A stretch of DNA of 64,000 nucleotides from NCBI GenBank assembly GCA_002363955.1, contig DEXE01000002.1:62001-126000 (forward strand), written 5' to 3'. The stretch's first letter is position 1. Each line of letters begins with the position of its first letter. The translations under genes and the position numbers were made by a program. Of the stretch, positions 8,593-17,035 are shown one piece after another. The notes beneath the pieces are model-generated. The model searched no databases and was not told where the DNA came from. It was given only the letters and a program-made list of their open reading frames with translations. This DNA comes from Methylophaga sp. UBA3192. Lineage in GTDB: Bacteria > Pseudomonadota > Gammaproteobacteria > Nitrosococcales > Methylophagaceae.

Positions 8593-9705
8593 ATGGCCAA
8601 ACAAGACTATTACGACCTACTTGGTGTATCACGCACTGCGACTGAAGCCGAAATCAAAAAAGCCTATCGTCGTATGGCGATGAAATATCATCCTGATCGT
8701 AATCCGGATGATGCAACCGCTGAAGCCAGGTTTAAAGAGGCTAAAGAAGCCTATGAAGTACTCTCTGATTCTCAAAAACGTGCGGCCTATGATCAATTTG
8801 GCCATGCCGGAGTGGATAACAGTGGTGGCGGTGGTGGTTTCAGAAGTTCTGGCGGTTTCAGCGATATTTTCGGCGATGTATTTAATGACATTTTTGGCGG
8901 AGGTGGGGCTGGCGGTCAAAGCTTTCGTGGTGCTGATTTAAGATACCGTCTTGATTTGACACTCGAAGAGGCGGTTGCCGGAACCACGGCTAAAATCCGT
9001 ATTCCAGTCAACGTAGAATGTAAAACCTGTGATGGAACGGGCGCCAAACCCGGTACCCAGCCAGTCACCTGTACCACCTGCGGTGGCCATGGTCAGGTAC
9101 GCATTCAACAAGGCTTCTTTACTGTTCAGCAAGCCTGCCCGCACTGTCATGGTACCGGCAAGATGATTCAGGATCCTTGTCATGACTGCCATGGTCAAGG
9201 CGTTGTACAAGAACATAAAACGCTTTCCGTTAAAGTGCCTGCCGGTGTGAACACAGGTGATCGTATTCGTCTTGCCGGTGAGGGTGAGGCTGGATCGCGT
9301 GGCGCACCTGCCGGTGATTTATATGTTGAAGTAGCCGTTAAGCGCCATGATGTGTTTACCCGGGATGGCAATAATTTATTTTCCGATGTACCGATCAGCT
9401 TTACCACAGCCTGTTTAGGTGGTGAATTGGAAGTGCCCACCTTGCAAGGTAAGGCGATATTAAAAGTACCGGAGGGCACACAAACCGGACAGCAATTCAA
9501 AATGCGCGGTAAAGGCGTTAAATCAGTCCGCACGGGTGAAGTAGGCGATTTAATGTGCCGCGTAATTATTGAAACACCGGTGAAACTATCGAAAAAACAG
9601 AAAGAGTTATTGCAGGAATTTGCCGAGACGATGGAAGGCTCTGGTGCTACTCATAGCCCAAAACACGAATCATGGCTGGATGCGGTAAAACGTTTTTTTG
9701 AATAA
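8593..9705 (+). CDS. dnaJ: Molecular chaperone DnaJ (Hsp40)
   Basis: Co-chaperone that delivers substrates to DnaK and triggers its ATPase. The 370-residue protein has the J domain with the HPD tripeptide (KYHPDRNPDD), a glycine/phenylalanine-rich region, four zinc-finger repeats (CKTCDGTG, CTTCGGHG, CPHCHGTG, CHDCHGQG) and the C-terminal substrate-binding domains. It is therefore a full-length type I DnaJ. It is followed by a good terminator, which ends the heat-shock block before dapB. Confidence 0.97.
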   Translation: MAKQDYYDLLGVSRTATEAEIKKAYRRMAMKYHPDRNPDDATAEARFKEAKEAYEVLSDSQKRAAYDQFGHAGVDNSGGGGGFRSSGGFSDIFGDVFNDIFGGGGAGGQSFRGADLRYRLDLTLEEAVAGTTAKIRIPVNVECKTCDGTGAKPGTQPVTCTTCGGHGQVRIQQGFFTVQQACPHCHGTGKMIQDPCHDCHGQGVVQEHKTLSVKVPAGVNTGDRIRLAGEGEAGSRGAPAGDLYVEVAVKRHDVFTRDGNNLFSDVPISFTTACLGGELEVPTLQGKAILKVPEGTQTGQQFKMRGKGVKSVRTGEVGDLMCRVIIETPVKLSKKQKELLQEFAETMEGSGATHSPKHESWLDAVKRFFE

Positions 9706-9721
9706 CATATTTGCCAATTGG

Positions 9722-9758
9722 AAGCTGACTGGGCTATTTTTGCCAGCCAGCTTTTTTA
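9722..9758 (+). terminator. Rho-independent terminator after dnaJ
   Basis: An imperfect stem (arms 9722-9734 and 9742-9753, one bulge) is followed directly by a run of six T. It separates the heat-shock block from dapB. Confidence 0.78.
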
Positions 9759-9791
9759 TTTTCTAAAAAACCGCCATTAAGGATATTCGTC

Positions 9792-10601
9792 ATGGCCATT
9801 AACATTGCTATCAACGGCGCCGCTGGCCGTATGGGCCGTTGCCTGATTCAAGCCGTCGCGGAAACCGAAGGGTTACAACTATCCGCTACTATTGATCGGC
9901 CAGAGTCTTCACTGATTGGTGTGGATGCCGGCGAATTAGCCGGTGTAGGAAAACTGGGCGTTCTGTTGTCAGCTGATCTGGAACTGGCGACTCAGCAATC
10001 CGATGTGATTATTGACTTCACTATCCCTGAGGCCACCATGGCATTGTTGCCATTATGTGCCAAAAATCAATGTCGTCCGGTCATTGGTACAACGGGGTTT
10101 GATGACACTCAGAAACAGATTATTCAACACACCGCCGATCAGATTGCCAGCTTGTTAGCTCCGAATATGAGTGTTGGCGTCAACCTTTCCCTCAAATTGC
10201 TCGATATGGCCGCCCGCGTTTTAGGCGATAGCGTCGATATCGAGATCATTGAGGCGCATCACCGTCATAAAGTAGATGCACCTTCCGGCACCGCTTTACG
10301 AATGGGTGAAGTTGTCGCTGAAGCTTTGGGCCGCGATCTGAAAGAATGTGCTATTTATGGTCGTGAAGGCCGTACCGGTCAGCGCGATCGCAATACCATT
10401 GGTTTTGCGACAGTCCGCGCCGGAGATATCGTCGGCGATCACACAGTATTATTTGCTGCAGAAGGCGAGCGGGTGGAAATTACCCATAAAGCCTCAAGCC
10501 GCATGACATTTGCCTATGGGGCGATGCGTGCCTCAAAGTGGCTGATGCAGCAGCAAACGGGGTTGTTTGATATGCAGGATGTATTGGACCTGCGTAATTA
10601 A
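9792..10601 (+). CDS. dapB: 4-hydroxy-tetrahydrodipicolinate reductase
   Basis: NAD(P)H-dependent step of the diaminopimelate and lysine pathway. At 269 residues it has the N-terminal nucleotide loop GAAGRMGRCL and the catalytic signature EAHHRHKVDAPSGTA, with the histidine and lysine that act on the substrate. The C-terminal FATVRAGDIVGDHTV segment is also standard. The position after dnaJ is common in gammaproteobacteria. The carA gene often found next is absent; instead a minus-strand lipoprotein gene converges on it. Confidence 0.96.
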   Translation: MAINIAINGAAGRMGRCLIQAVAETEGLQLSATIDRPESSLIGVDAGELAGVGKLGVLLSADLELATQQSDVIIDFTIPEATMALLPLCAKNQCRPVIGTTGFDDTQKQIIQHTADQIASLLAPNMSVGVNLSLKLLDMAARVLGDSVDIEIIEAHHRHKVDAPSGTALRMGEVVAEALGRDLKECAIYGREGRTGQRDRNTIGFATVRAGDIVGDHTVLFAAEGERVEITHKASSRMTFAYGAMRASKWLMQQQTGLFDMQDVLDLRN

Positions 10602-10605
10602 ATAA

Positions 10606-11184
10606 CTAGTAGCGCGCGGCCTGTTCGCGCGCTGATTTTGCACCCGCTCTATCACCCGACTTAGTACGGATTTCGGCTAGCAATAACCAAAAACGTTTCT
10701 GTTGGGCATTATCTCCCTGCGCATAAGACACCCCTTTTAAAGCCACCTGTTCCGCTAAGCGATAATCTTCGAGTTCATAATGTGTCTGGGCTAATTGGTA
10801 ATAAACCTTGGGATCCCGCGGTGAAATTCGTTGTGCACGTTGCAAACGGGATTGAGCTGCAGACATATTACCCTGCTGTTGATATTTTTCAGCATCACTT
10901 AGTAAAGCCAGAACTGCCGGGTTACTGGGGGCTGGTGCCGGTTTGGTTGCTGGCAGCAGCTCCTCTGCTGATGTCGATTCACCCGGGGGCATGGGTATGC
11001 CCTGAGGAGTAGCTGGTTGGGTAGGGTCAGCCTTTGTTTGTGCTGAGTCCGGTGTCTGCGGGCGAGATGGCACGTCCCGGCTGTCAACCGGTGGTTTTTG
11101 TGTGACCGGAGCCGTAGTACAAGCCGATAAAAACAGGACCAGCCAGGTCATGATAAAAAAAGATTTTGATATGGTGTGTCGCAT
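10606..11184 (-). CDS. TPR-containing lipoprotein
   Basis: A 192-residue predicted lipoprotein: signal segment followed by lipobox FLSAC with the cysteine at residue 22. A proline/serine/threonine-rich linker runs to about residue 90. The C-terminal half has a tetratricopeptide pattern (YQQQGNMSAAQSRLQRAQRI, then YYQLAQTHYELEDYRLAEQ). TPRs mediate protein contacts. It lies 8 bases downstream of the PBP1B gene on the same strand, so a role in supporting that peptidoglycan synthase at the outer membrane is a reasonable inference, without direct proof. Confidence 0.82.
   Translation of the reverse strand: MRHTISKSFFIMTWLVLFLSACTTAPVTQKPPVDSRDVPSRPQTPDSAQTKADPTQPATPQGIPMPPGESTSAEELLPATKPAPAPSNPAVLALLSDAEKYQQQGNMSAAQSRLQRAQRISPRDPKVYYQLAQTHYELEDYRLAEQVALKGVSYAQGDNAQQKRFWLLLAEIRTKSGDRAGAKSAREQAARY
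10611..10640 (+). terminator. GC-rich hairpin at the dapB / lipoprotein junction
   Basis: Perfect 8-bp arms AGCGCGCG (10611-10618) and CGCGCGCT (10626-10633), followed by GATTTT. It lies 9 bases after the dapB stop and overlaps the last codons of the convergent lipoprotein gene. It may terminate dapB, but the T-run is short. Confidence 0.4.
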
Positions 11185-11192
11185 TGGAAAAC

Positions 11193-13547
11193 CTATCTGA
11201 AAATATCTTTGACCCAGTCGATTGACCGCTTGATTGGGTTTTCAATAAAAGTTTCTTCTGGCATGGCGCAGGCTGCAGTTTCAGTCGGTTGCGTGCCGGA
11301 TATAAACGGTATCTGTGTCGCATTCTCGCATAATCCATCAGCGAGTTTTCCGCTTAACGGATCAATCCAGAGCATTTCAATGCCCTCAGGCATTGCCGGT
11401 TCATAGGATTGTAACGGTTCTTGAGCAATAAACCTTGTCCACGCGCGCAAGGCACCATTAGAGCCGGTAATTGGCATTGGGCTGTTATCATCCAGTCCCA
11501 GCCAGACTACCGCCAAGCGGTTGCCAGTAAAGCCGGCAAACCAGCTGTCGCGTTGTTGATCCGAGGTGCCGGTTTTCCCTGCAGTATTGATATTCATTGG
11601 CAATTGTTGATAGATACTGCGTGCTGTGCCATTGCGGGTTACCTGTTGCAGATTATACTGCAGCAAAAACATGGGTTTTTCATCAATGCTTTGTTGCAAC
11701 TGAAAAGGATAGCTCGAAAGTGGTTCTCCAACACTGTCTGTTACGGTGCGAATGGTACGTGGCGGAATTTGAAATCCTGTTGCTGCAATAGTCTGATACA
11801 TGGCGGCCACCTCCAATGTCGACAAACTCTGAGCACCCAGTAGCAAGGAAGGGTAGGCGTCCAGCTTGCGTTCCACGCCGAGTCTTTTTAATGTCTCAAT
11901 GACGTTATCAACACCTAACTCCATCCCCAACTGTGCAGTTGATAAATTATAAGAATTTGTCAAAGCAGTATGCAGCGGTATCTGGCCGTAGGTTTTTCCA
12001 TCAAAATTTTTCGGTGTCCAGGTTTGCTGGTTAGGTAAAGTGAGGCTGAAAGATGAATCATCCAATTCACTTATCAAGGTATATCCCTGTTCAAATGCTG
12101 TCAGATAAATCGCGGGTTTAACTAAAGAGCCAATAGGCCGCATCGCATCCAAAGCACGGTTAAAACCCTGATAGCGGGTATTGCGATCGCCAATCAACGC
12201 CAGTACTTCTCCGGTTTGCGGATCTGTTACCACCATACTGCCCTGGAGTTTTGCCAGGCTTTCACCATAGGTTTTGCCTAAATCTTCAATGGTACTGACA
12301 AGCGAAGCTTCAGCTTTGTGCTGACTGATTGGATCGAGGCTGGTAAAAATCTGTAATCCTTCCGAACCGAGATCCTCATCTTTGTATTCGCGTCGTAACT
12401 GACGTTTCACTAAATCAATATAAGCCGGATAGGCTTCTTTCATCGAACGACCTGATGGCACCACATCGAGATCAGCGGTGGAAGCCAGCATATATTCTTC
12501 ATCGGTAATAGAGCCTTGCTGGTGTAAAACACTGAGTACCAGATTTCGCCGGGTTTTGGCACGTTCTGGATTGCGGCGAGGATCATAATAGGAAGGGCCC
12601 TTCACCAGGCCGGCCAGTAATGCCAATTGATGTAATTTGAGATCCTGTATTGGCTGAGCAAAATAATGTGCTGCTCCCAGACCAAAACCGTGGATCGCAC
12701 GATTACCGGACTGTCCCAGATAGACTTCGTTTAAGTAGGCTTCAAGAATTTCTTCTTTGCTGTAATGCCATTCCAGAATCATTGCCATTGGCACCTCCAG
12801 CATTTTGCGTAGCAATGTGCGGTCGGCAGTCAGGTAAAAATTCTTGATTAATTGCTGAGTTAAGGTACTTCCACCCTGCACAAATGCTCCAGCGCGAATA
12901 TTGGCTAAAGTAGCGCGGGCAATGCCTTTGGGTGAGATGCCAAAATGATCGTAAAAGTCTCGATCTTCAATCGCTATCAACGCATCAATAAAGGCTTGCG
13001 GTGCATCTTCAAGTTGAATTAAATCGCGATCTTCATTATTCAGTGGATAAATGCCCCCAATTAAGGCAGGTTCCAGCCGGATTAATGTCAGCGATTGCTG
13101 ATCAGCTGAACGAATCTGACTTAGGGAGTCACCACTGAAATCTAAAATAAGTTGTCTGGCAGGTTCATGCTCATCAGGAAAATGAAAGCCGCGGGTGGAA
13201 ATCGTTGCCTGTGAAAAAGAAAAAGCAGCCTGTCCCGGCCCTTTGACCTTATCAACAAACTGATAGCCCAAAGCTTTTAACTCAATTTTCAGATCGTCAA
13301 TGGATAACGGGGCGCCAACATAGAGCTCCAGCGGTCTGGCAAAAACTTTAGCCGGTAATTCCCAGCGCTTCCCTTCAAACTGGCTGCGGATTTGAGTATC
13401 CAGATAAAATGTTGCCAGCCCTAGGAGCGCCAGGAAAATAAGCAACAGCTTGAAAAGTGTTCCTTTGGAAATAAAAGCTCGACGGTTTTTGTTCAATCGA
13501 GGATTTGTTCGTTGCCGGCGAGAGGGGATGTTTTTTTTACGTACCAT
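11193..13547 (-). CDS. mrcB: Penicillin-binding protein 1B (bifunctional peptidoglycan synthase)
   Basis: Class A PBP that polymerises lipid II and cross-links the glycan at the inner membrane. The 784-residue protein has a basic cytoplasmic tail, one transmembrane helix (about 30-50), a UB2H-like region (about 65-150), the GT51 domain with catalytic E194 in IEDRDFYDHFGI and GGSTLTQQLIKN, and the transpeptidase domain with SLVK (nucleophile S474), SYN (532-534) and KTGT (658-661). All catalytic motifs are intact. The presence of UB2H favours PBP1B over PBP1A. A TPR lipoprotein gene follows in the same direction. Confidence 0.94.
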   Translation of the reverse strand: MVRKKNIPSRRQRTNPRLNKNRRAFISKGTLFKLLLIFLALLGLATFYLDTQIRSQFEGKRWELPAKVFARPLELYVGAPLSIDDLKIELKALGYQFVDKVKGPGQAAFSFSQATISTRGFHFPDEHEPARQLILDFSGDSLSQIRSADQQSLTLIRLEPALIGGIYPLNNEDRDLIQLEDAPQAFIDALIAIEDRDFYDHFGISPKGIARATLANIRAGAFVQGGSTLTQQLIKNFYLTADRTLLRKMLEVPMAMILEWHYSKEEILEAYLNEVYLGQSGNRAIHGFGLGAAHYFAQPIQDLKLHQLALLAGLVKGPSYYDPRRNPERAKTRRNLVLSVLHQQGSITDEEYMLASTADLDVVPSGRSMKEAYPAYIDLVKRQLRREYKDEDLGSEGLQIFTSLDPISQHKAEASLVSTIEDLGKTYGESLAKLQGSMVVTDPQTGEVLALIGDRNTRYQGFNRALDAMRPIGSLVKPAIYLTAFEQGYTLISELDDSSFSLTLPNQQTWTPKNFDGKTYGQIPLHTALTNSYNLSTAQLGMELGVDNVIETLKRLGVERKLDAYPSLLLGAQSLSTLEVAAMYQTIAATGFQIPPRTIRTVTDSVGEPLSSYPFQLQQSIDEKPMFLLQYNLQQVTRNGTARSIYQQLPMNINTAGKTGTSDQQRDSWFAGFTGNRLAVVWLGLDDNSPMPITGSNGALRAWTRFIAQEPLQSYEPAMPEGIEMLWIDPLSGKLADGLCENATQIPFISGTQPTETAACAMPEETFIENPIKRSIDWVKDIFR

Positions 13548-13782
13548 AGCCTGAAAAGTAAGTGTGGTGGTGGTAAAAGATCAATAAGGCCTTTTGGGCC
13601 TGACAATCCTGAAAGTTTTTGGGCTGGAGATTAACGTTATCGGTTAGCTGCTTATATTAGCAAAGTCTTTCTATTCTAACTGGAGCAATCGTTATTATCC
13701 TGTTATAAAGCTGAAGGTTGCCGTCAAGTCAGCTTGCTACAAACTTCGGCAAAATTAATTTAAACAGACAAGGAGGTCTAAC

Positions 13783-15099
13783 GTGTCAGAGTTGCGCTAT
13801 GACGTTGTTCTGAGTGGACAATTATTAGATGGATTCCATATCAAGGAAGTGAGCGAAAATCTAGCGAGTTTGCTAGCCATGACAGAAAACGCTGTTATTG
13901 AATTGTTTCAGCAAAAACATACCATGGTGATGCAGGGGGTGGATTACAAGCAGGCTCAGTTGCAACAGGAAAAATTACAGAATGCCGGGGCAGATTCGTA
14001 TTTAATGCGGCATATGAAAAAGGAGCCTCGTTTAGCGACTACTCATCAGCCTTATTTATACGGGAATTCTGCAAGTGAGCAGAAGTCGGTGTTGGAACCT
14101 GAAATAAAGCCACGGGGAAGGGCATTTTTTTTCAGTGGACAAGGTGCTGAATATTTTCGGATTTGGATAGTCAACGTTGTTCTCACAATTTTGACTTTGG
14201 GCATTTATTCAGCCTGGGCTAAGGTTCGCAATAAACAGTATTTCTATGCTAATACGCAACTGGATGAAGCAAGTTTTAATTATCGAGCCGTTCCGCTGCA
14301 GATTCTTAAGGGGCGCTTGATCGCCTTTGCTTTTTTTGTTGTCTATATAGCCGTAACGTCACTTTTCCCTGCTACCGGGGTAATATTTGCTCTGTTGTTT
14401 GTCATTGTGTTTCCTTGGCTGGTTGTCAAGTCACTGACATTCAATGCTTTTTATAGTGAATATCGAAACGTGCGGTTCGGATTTGATGGTAAATATGGTG
14501 AGGCCTTTACCGTTTATATTATTTGGCCTGTTCTTGGTTTATTAAGTCTCTCTTTGCTGATGCCTTTTGCCGTATATAAACAGCAGTGTTTTATGGTGAG
14601 AAATATGCGTTATGGTGATACCGCATTTGAGTTTGAGCCTATGGTCAGTGCCTATTATAAAATCGCTCTGGCGATGATTGGCATTGTGGTCATAACATTG
14701 ATTGGTGTGTTTCTGCTGGCAAGTTTATTAAACCGTGAAGCCTTAGGAGTGCTAACGATAGTGCTATCCATGATGATGTATCTCACATTGTTTGTGTTTT
14801 TCACTGTTAAAACAACGAACTTGTTGTTTAATCATGCAAAACTCGCTCAACATGGATTTTCTGCAAACTACACAACACCATCATATCTGTGGTTAGTATT
14901 AAGCAACACATTTGCGATTGTGCTCACTTTAGGCTTGTTTATACCATGGGCAAAAGTTCGAGTGGCGGCGTATAAGGCAGTACATACTAAAATGCTGGTG
15001 CAGGGTGATTTGAATCAGTTTTCCAGTACTGTCAGTCAACGTGTGGGGCCATTGGGTGAGGGTGTCAGCGATGTATTTGATATGGATGTCGGTTTTTAA
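13783..15099 (+). CDS. DUF898 (YjgN-like) multi-pass membrane protein
   Basis: A 438-residue membrane protein of the DUF898/YjgN family, function unknown. The first 75 residues form a soluble domain ending VDYKQAQLQQEKLQNAGA, of the kind often fused to DUF805-type membrane proteins. The rest has several hydrophobic helices in which two similar halves can be seen, each with LTLGIYSAWAKVR or LTLGLFIPWAKVR, so the domain looks internally duplicated. The GTG start is supported by a strong AGGAGG at 13771-13776. An M48 protease gene follows after 2 bases, a pairing that suggests joint work at the membrane. Confidence 0.85.
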   Translation: MSELRYDVVLSGQLLDGFHIKEVSENLASLLAMTENAVIELFQQKHTMVMQGVDYKQAQLQQEKLQNAGADSYLMRHMKKEPRLATTHQPYLYGNSASEQKSVLEPEIKPRGRAFFFSGQGAEYFRIWIVNVVLTILTLGIYSAWAKVRNKQYFYANTQLDEASFNYRAVPLQILKGRLIAFAFFVVYIAVTSLFPATGVIFALLFVIVFPWLVVKSLTFNAFYSEYRNVRFGFDGKYGEAFTVYIIWPVLGLLSLSLLMPFAVYKQQCFMVRNMRYGDTAFEFEPMVSAYYKIALAMIGIVVITLIGVFLLASLLNREALGVLTIVLSMMMYLTLFVFFTVKTTNLLFNHAKLAQHGFSANYTTPSYLWLVLSNTFAIVLTLGLFIPWAKVRVAAYKAVHTKMLVQGDLNQFSSTVSQRVGPLGEGVSDVFDMDVGF

Positions 15100-15101
15100 C
15101 A

Positions 15102-16259
15102 ATGCAACCACTTTGGCAACGTGTGCGGATCGATGGTCTCTGGTATGAAGAAGGTGTTTCCAGACAGCGGACTGCCTTTTTACGACATATTTCCGAGCAG
15201 GATATCGAAGTTGTAGACAGTTCGGATGGCGCTCAGCTGGTTTGCTGTTCACTGGATGATCTGAAAATTTCTTCACGGTTGGGTAACACCAGTCGCCAGT
15301 TGTATTTTCAGCAAGGCCAGAAATTTGAAAGTCTGGATAATGAGACCATTGATCAACTGCTTATCGCCAAAGGGCATGGCTTTTCCCGATTCATTTACCT
15401 GCTTGAAAGTCGTTGGCAACTGGTTTTTATTGCACTGATACTATTTGTCGGGTTCGGCTATGGAATGGTGCAGTATGGTGTGCCTGCTGTGGCAAATAAA
15501 ATGGCTTTTTGGTTGCCCTCAAGTGTTGCTGATCAAGCGGCCAGTCACACACTCCGTTTGCTCGATGAAACCGTGTTATCACCCTCAAAACTGCCACGAT
15601 CACAGCAGGATCAGCTTTTAACGAAGTTTAAGGTGTACAGCCAACAAGTGGATTTGCCGATAACTATCCAGTTTCGACATGGCGGTAATTTAGGTGCAAA
15701 TGCGTTTGCCTTGCCGGATGGCACAATAGTATTCACGGATGAGCTGGTGAAACTGGCAGAGCGGCCTGAAGAGTTGATTGCGGTACTGCTGCACGAGATT
15801 GGCCATGTGGCCCATCGGCACGGAGCCCAGTCGGTAATGCAGAATTCATTGCTGGTGGTGATGGCAATGGCTTTTGTCGGGGACACATCAGGAATTGCCG
15901 AACTCTTTATGGGGATGCCTATTGTGATGATGCAGAGTGCCTATTCAAGAGATTTTGAGCGCGAAGCGGATCGTTTTGCTTTGCGATATATGCACTTCAA
16001 TCAGATAGCAGGCTCTCATTTGGCTGATCTATTGGATCGTATTGAACTCAATATCAGATGTCGTGCCTATTTTTCCTTACAAGTTGAAGATAACTCGCAA
16101 TCATCCCTGTGTGACACTCCAGGTGGTTTACAACAGGCTCAACAGAAAGGCTGGCTTATCAGCCAAGCAACTGAGGGAGCGGGTTGGCAAAGTTATCTTG
16201 ATTCTCACCCTGATAATGCTGAGCGCAGAGCAATGTTGGTGAATGAAGTCGCTGAATAA
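15102..16259 (+). CDS. M48 family membrane zinc metalloprotease
   Basis: A 385-residue peptidase with one membrane helix at about residues 106-122. The zinc site is HEIGH (231-235), with the third ligand in EREAD (E286). The catalytic part is of the Oma1/BepA/HtpX clan and probably faces the periplasm. Residues 1-95 form a separate soluble domain I do not recognise. It is almost certainly co-translated with the DUF898 gene. Quality control of membrane or envelope proteins is a fair inference; the substrate is unknown. Confidence 0.88.
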   Translation: MQPLWQRVRIDGLWYEEGVSRQRTAFLRHISEQDIEVVDSSDGAQLVCCSLDDLKISSRLGNTSRQLYFQQGQKFESLDNETIDQLLIAKGHGFSRFIYLLESRWQLVFIALILFVGFGYGMVQYGVPAVANKMAFWLPSSVADQAASHTLRLLDETVLSPSKLPRSQQDQLLTKFKVYSQQVDLPITIQFRHGGNLGANAFALPDGTIVFTDELVKLAERPEELIAVLLHEIGHVAHRHGAQSVMQNSLLVVMAMAFVGDTSGIAELFMGMPIVMMQSAYSRDFEREADRFALRYMHFNQIAGSHLADLLDRIELNIRCRAYFSLQVEDNSQSSLCDTPGGLQQAQQKGWLISQATEGAGWQSYLDSHPDNAERRAMLVNEVAE

Positions 16260-16454
16260 GTTCTGCTGACTAAAACAAGTCCTGCGACTATATCGGTTTT
16301 GTCTCAATATACAAAAACCTAGCGAACATATTCTGGCGAATTGGCTTATTTCGCATTATCTAAATTGTCTGGTAATATGCTGAACTCCAAATTGGTTTCG
16401 TGTGGTTAAAGATCACCGAAATTGCCTAAAAACAGGAACTAAAGTGAGATCTTA

Positions 16455-17009
16455 ATGGCTTTAGAGACACCCGTCTGTGACTTTGGCCAAGCGGCCATAG
16501 ACTTTGCCCTGCCGGGCACAGATAACAAAATCTGGACACTGGAAGACTGTCATGGTGAGAATGGCTTGTTAATCATGTTCATCTGTAATCATTGTCCTTA
16601 TGTCAAAGCCATAATGGATAGACTGATCCGTGATACCAACGAACTCAAACAGCTGGGCATCAATTCTGTGGCAATTTCTGCCAATGATGTCGCTGATTAC
16701 CCGGAAGACTCTTTTGACAACATGAAAACTGTTGCTGAACAAAACGGGTTTTCTTTCCCTTATCTGTATGACGAAAGCCAAGAGGTTGCTCAAGCCTATG
16801 GTGCGGTGTGCACGCCGGATTTTTTTGGTTACAACAAAGATCTGACATTGCAGTATCGTGGTCGCCTTGATGCCAGCCGCAAAGAAGCCGCTCCAGCGGA
16901 CGTACGCCGTGATTTATTTGAAGCGATGCAGCAAGTTGCTCAAACAGGTCATGGTCCAGAACAACAGATACCCAGTATGGGCTGTTCCATTAAATGGCGA
17001 GCAGCTTAA
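16455..17009 (+). CDS. Thioredoxin-like (AhpC/TSA-type redoxin) protein
   Basis: A 184-residue cytoplasmic protein with a thioredoxin fold and the redox motif CNHC (C44, C47) followed by PYVKA. This is the peroxiredoxin-like, DUF899-free family often annotated as thioredoxin family protein. The segment GAVCTPDFFGYNKDLTLQYRGRLD near the C-terminus is conserved in the family. Its electron partner and substrate are unknown. It lies 26 bases before tkt and may share transcription with it. Confidence 0.85.
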   Translation: MALETPVCDFGQAAIDFALPGTDNKIWTLEDCHGENGLLIMFICNHCPYVKAIMDRLIRDTNELKQLGINSVAISANDVADYPEDSFDNMKTVAEQNGFSFPYLYDESQEVAQAYGAVCTPDFFGYNKDLTLQYRGRLDASRKEAAPADVRRDLFEAMQQVAQTGHGPEQQIPSMGCSIKWRAA

Positions 17010-17035
17010 TTTTTTTTAATAGGAGAACGTAGATA

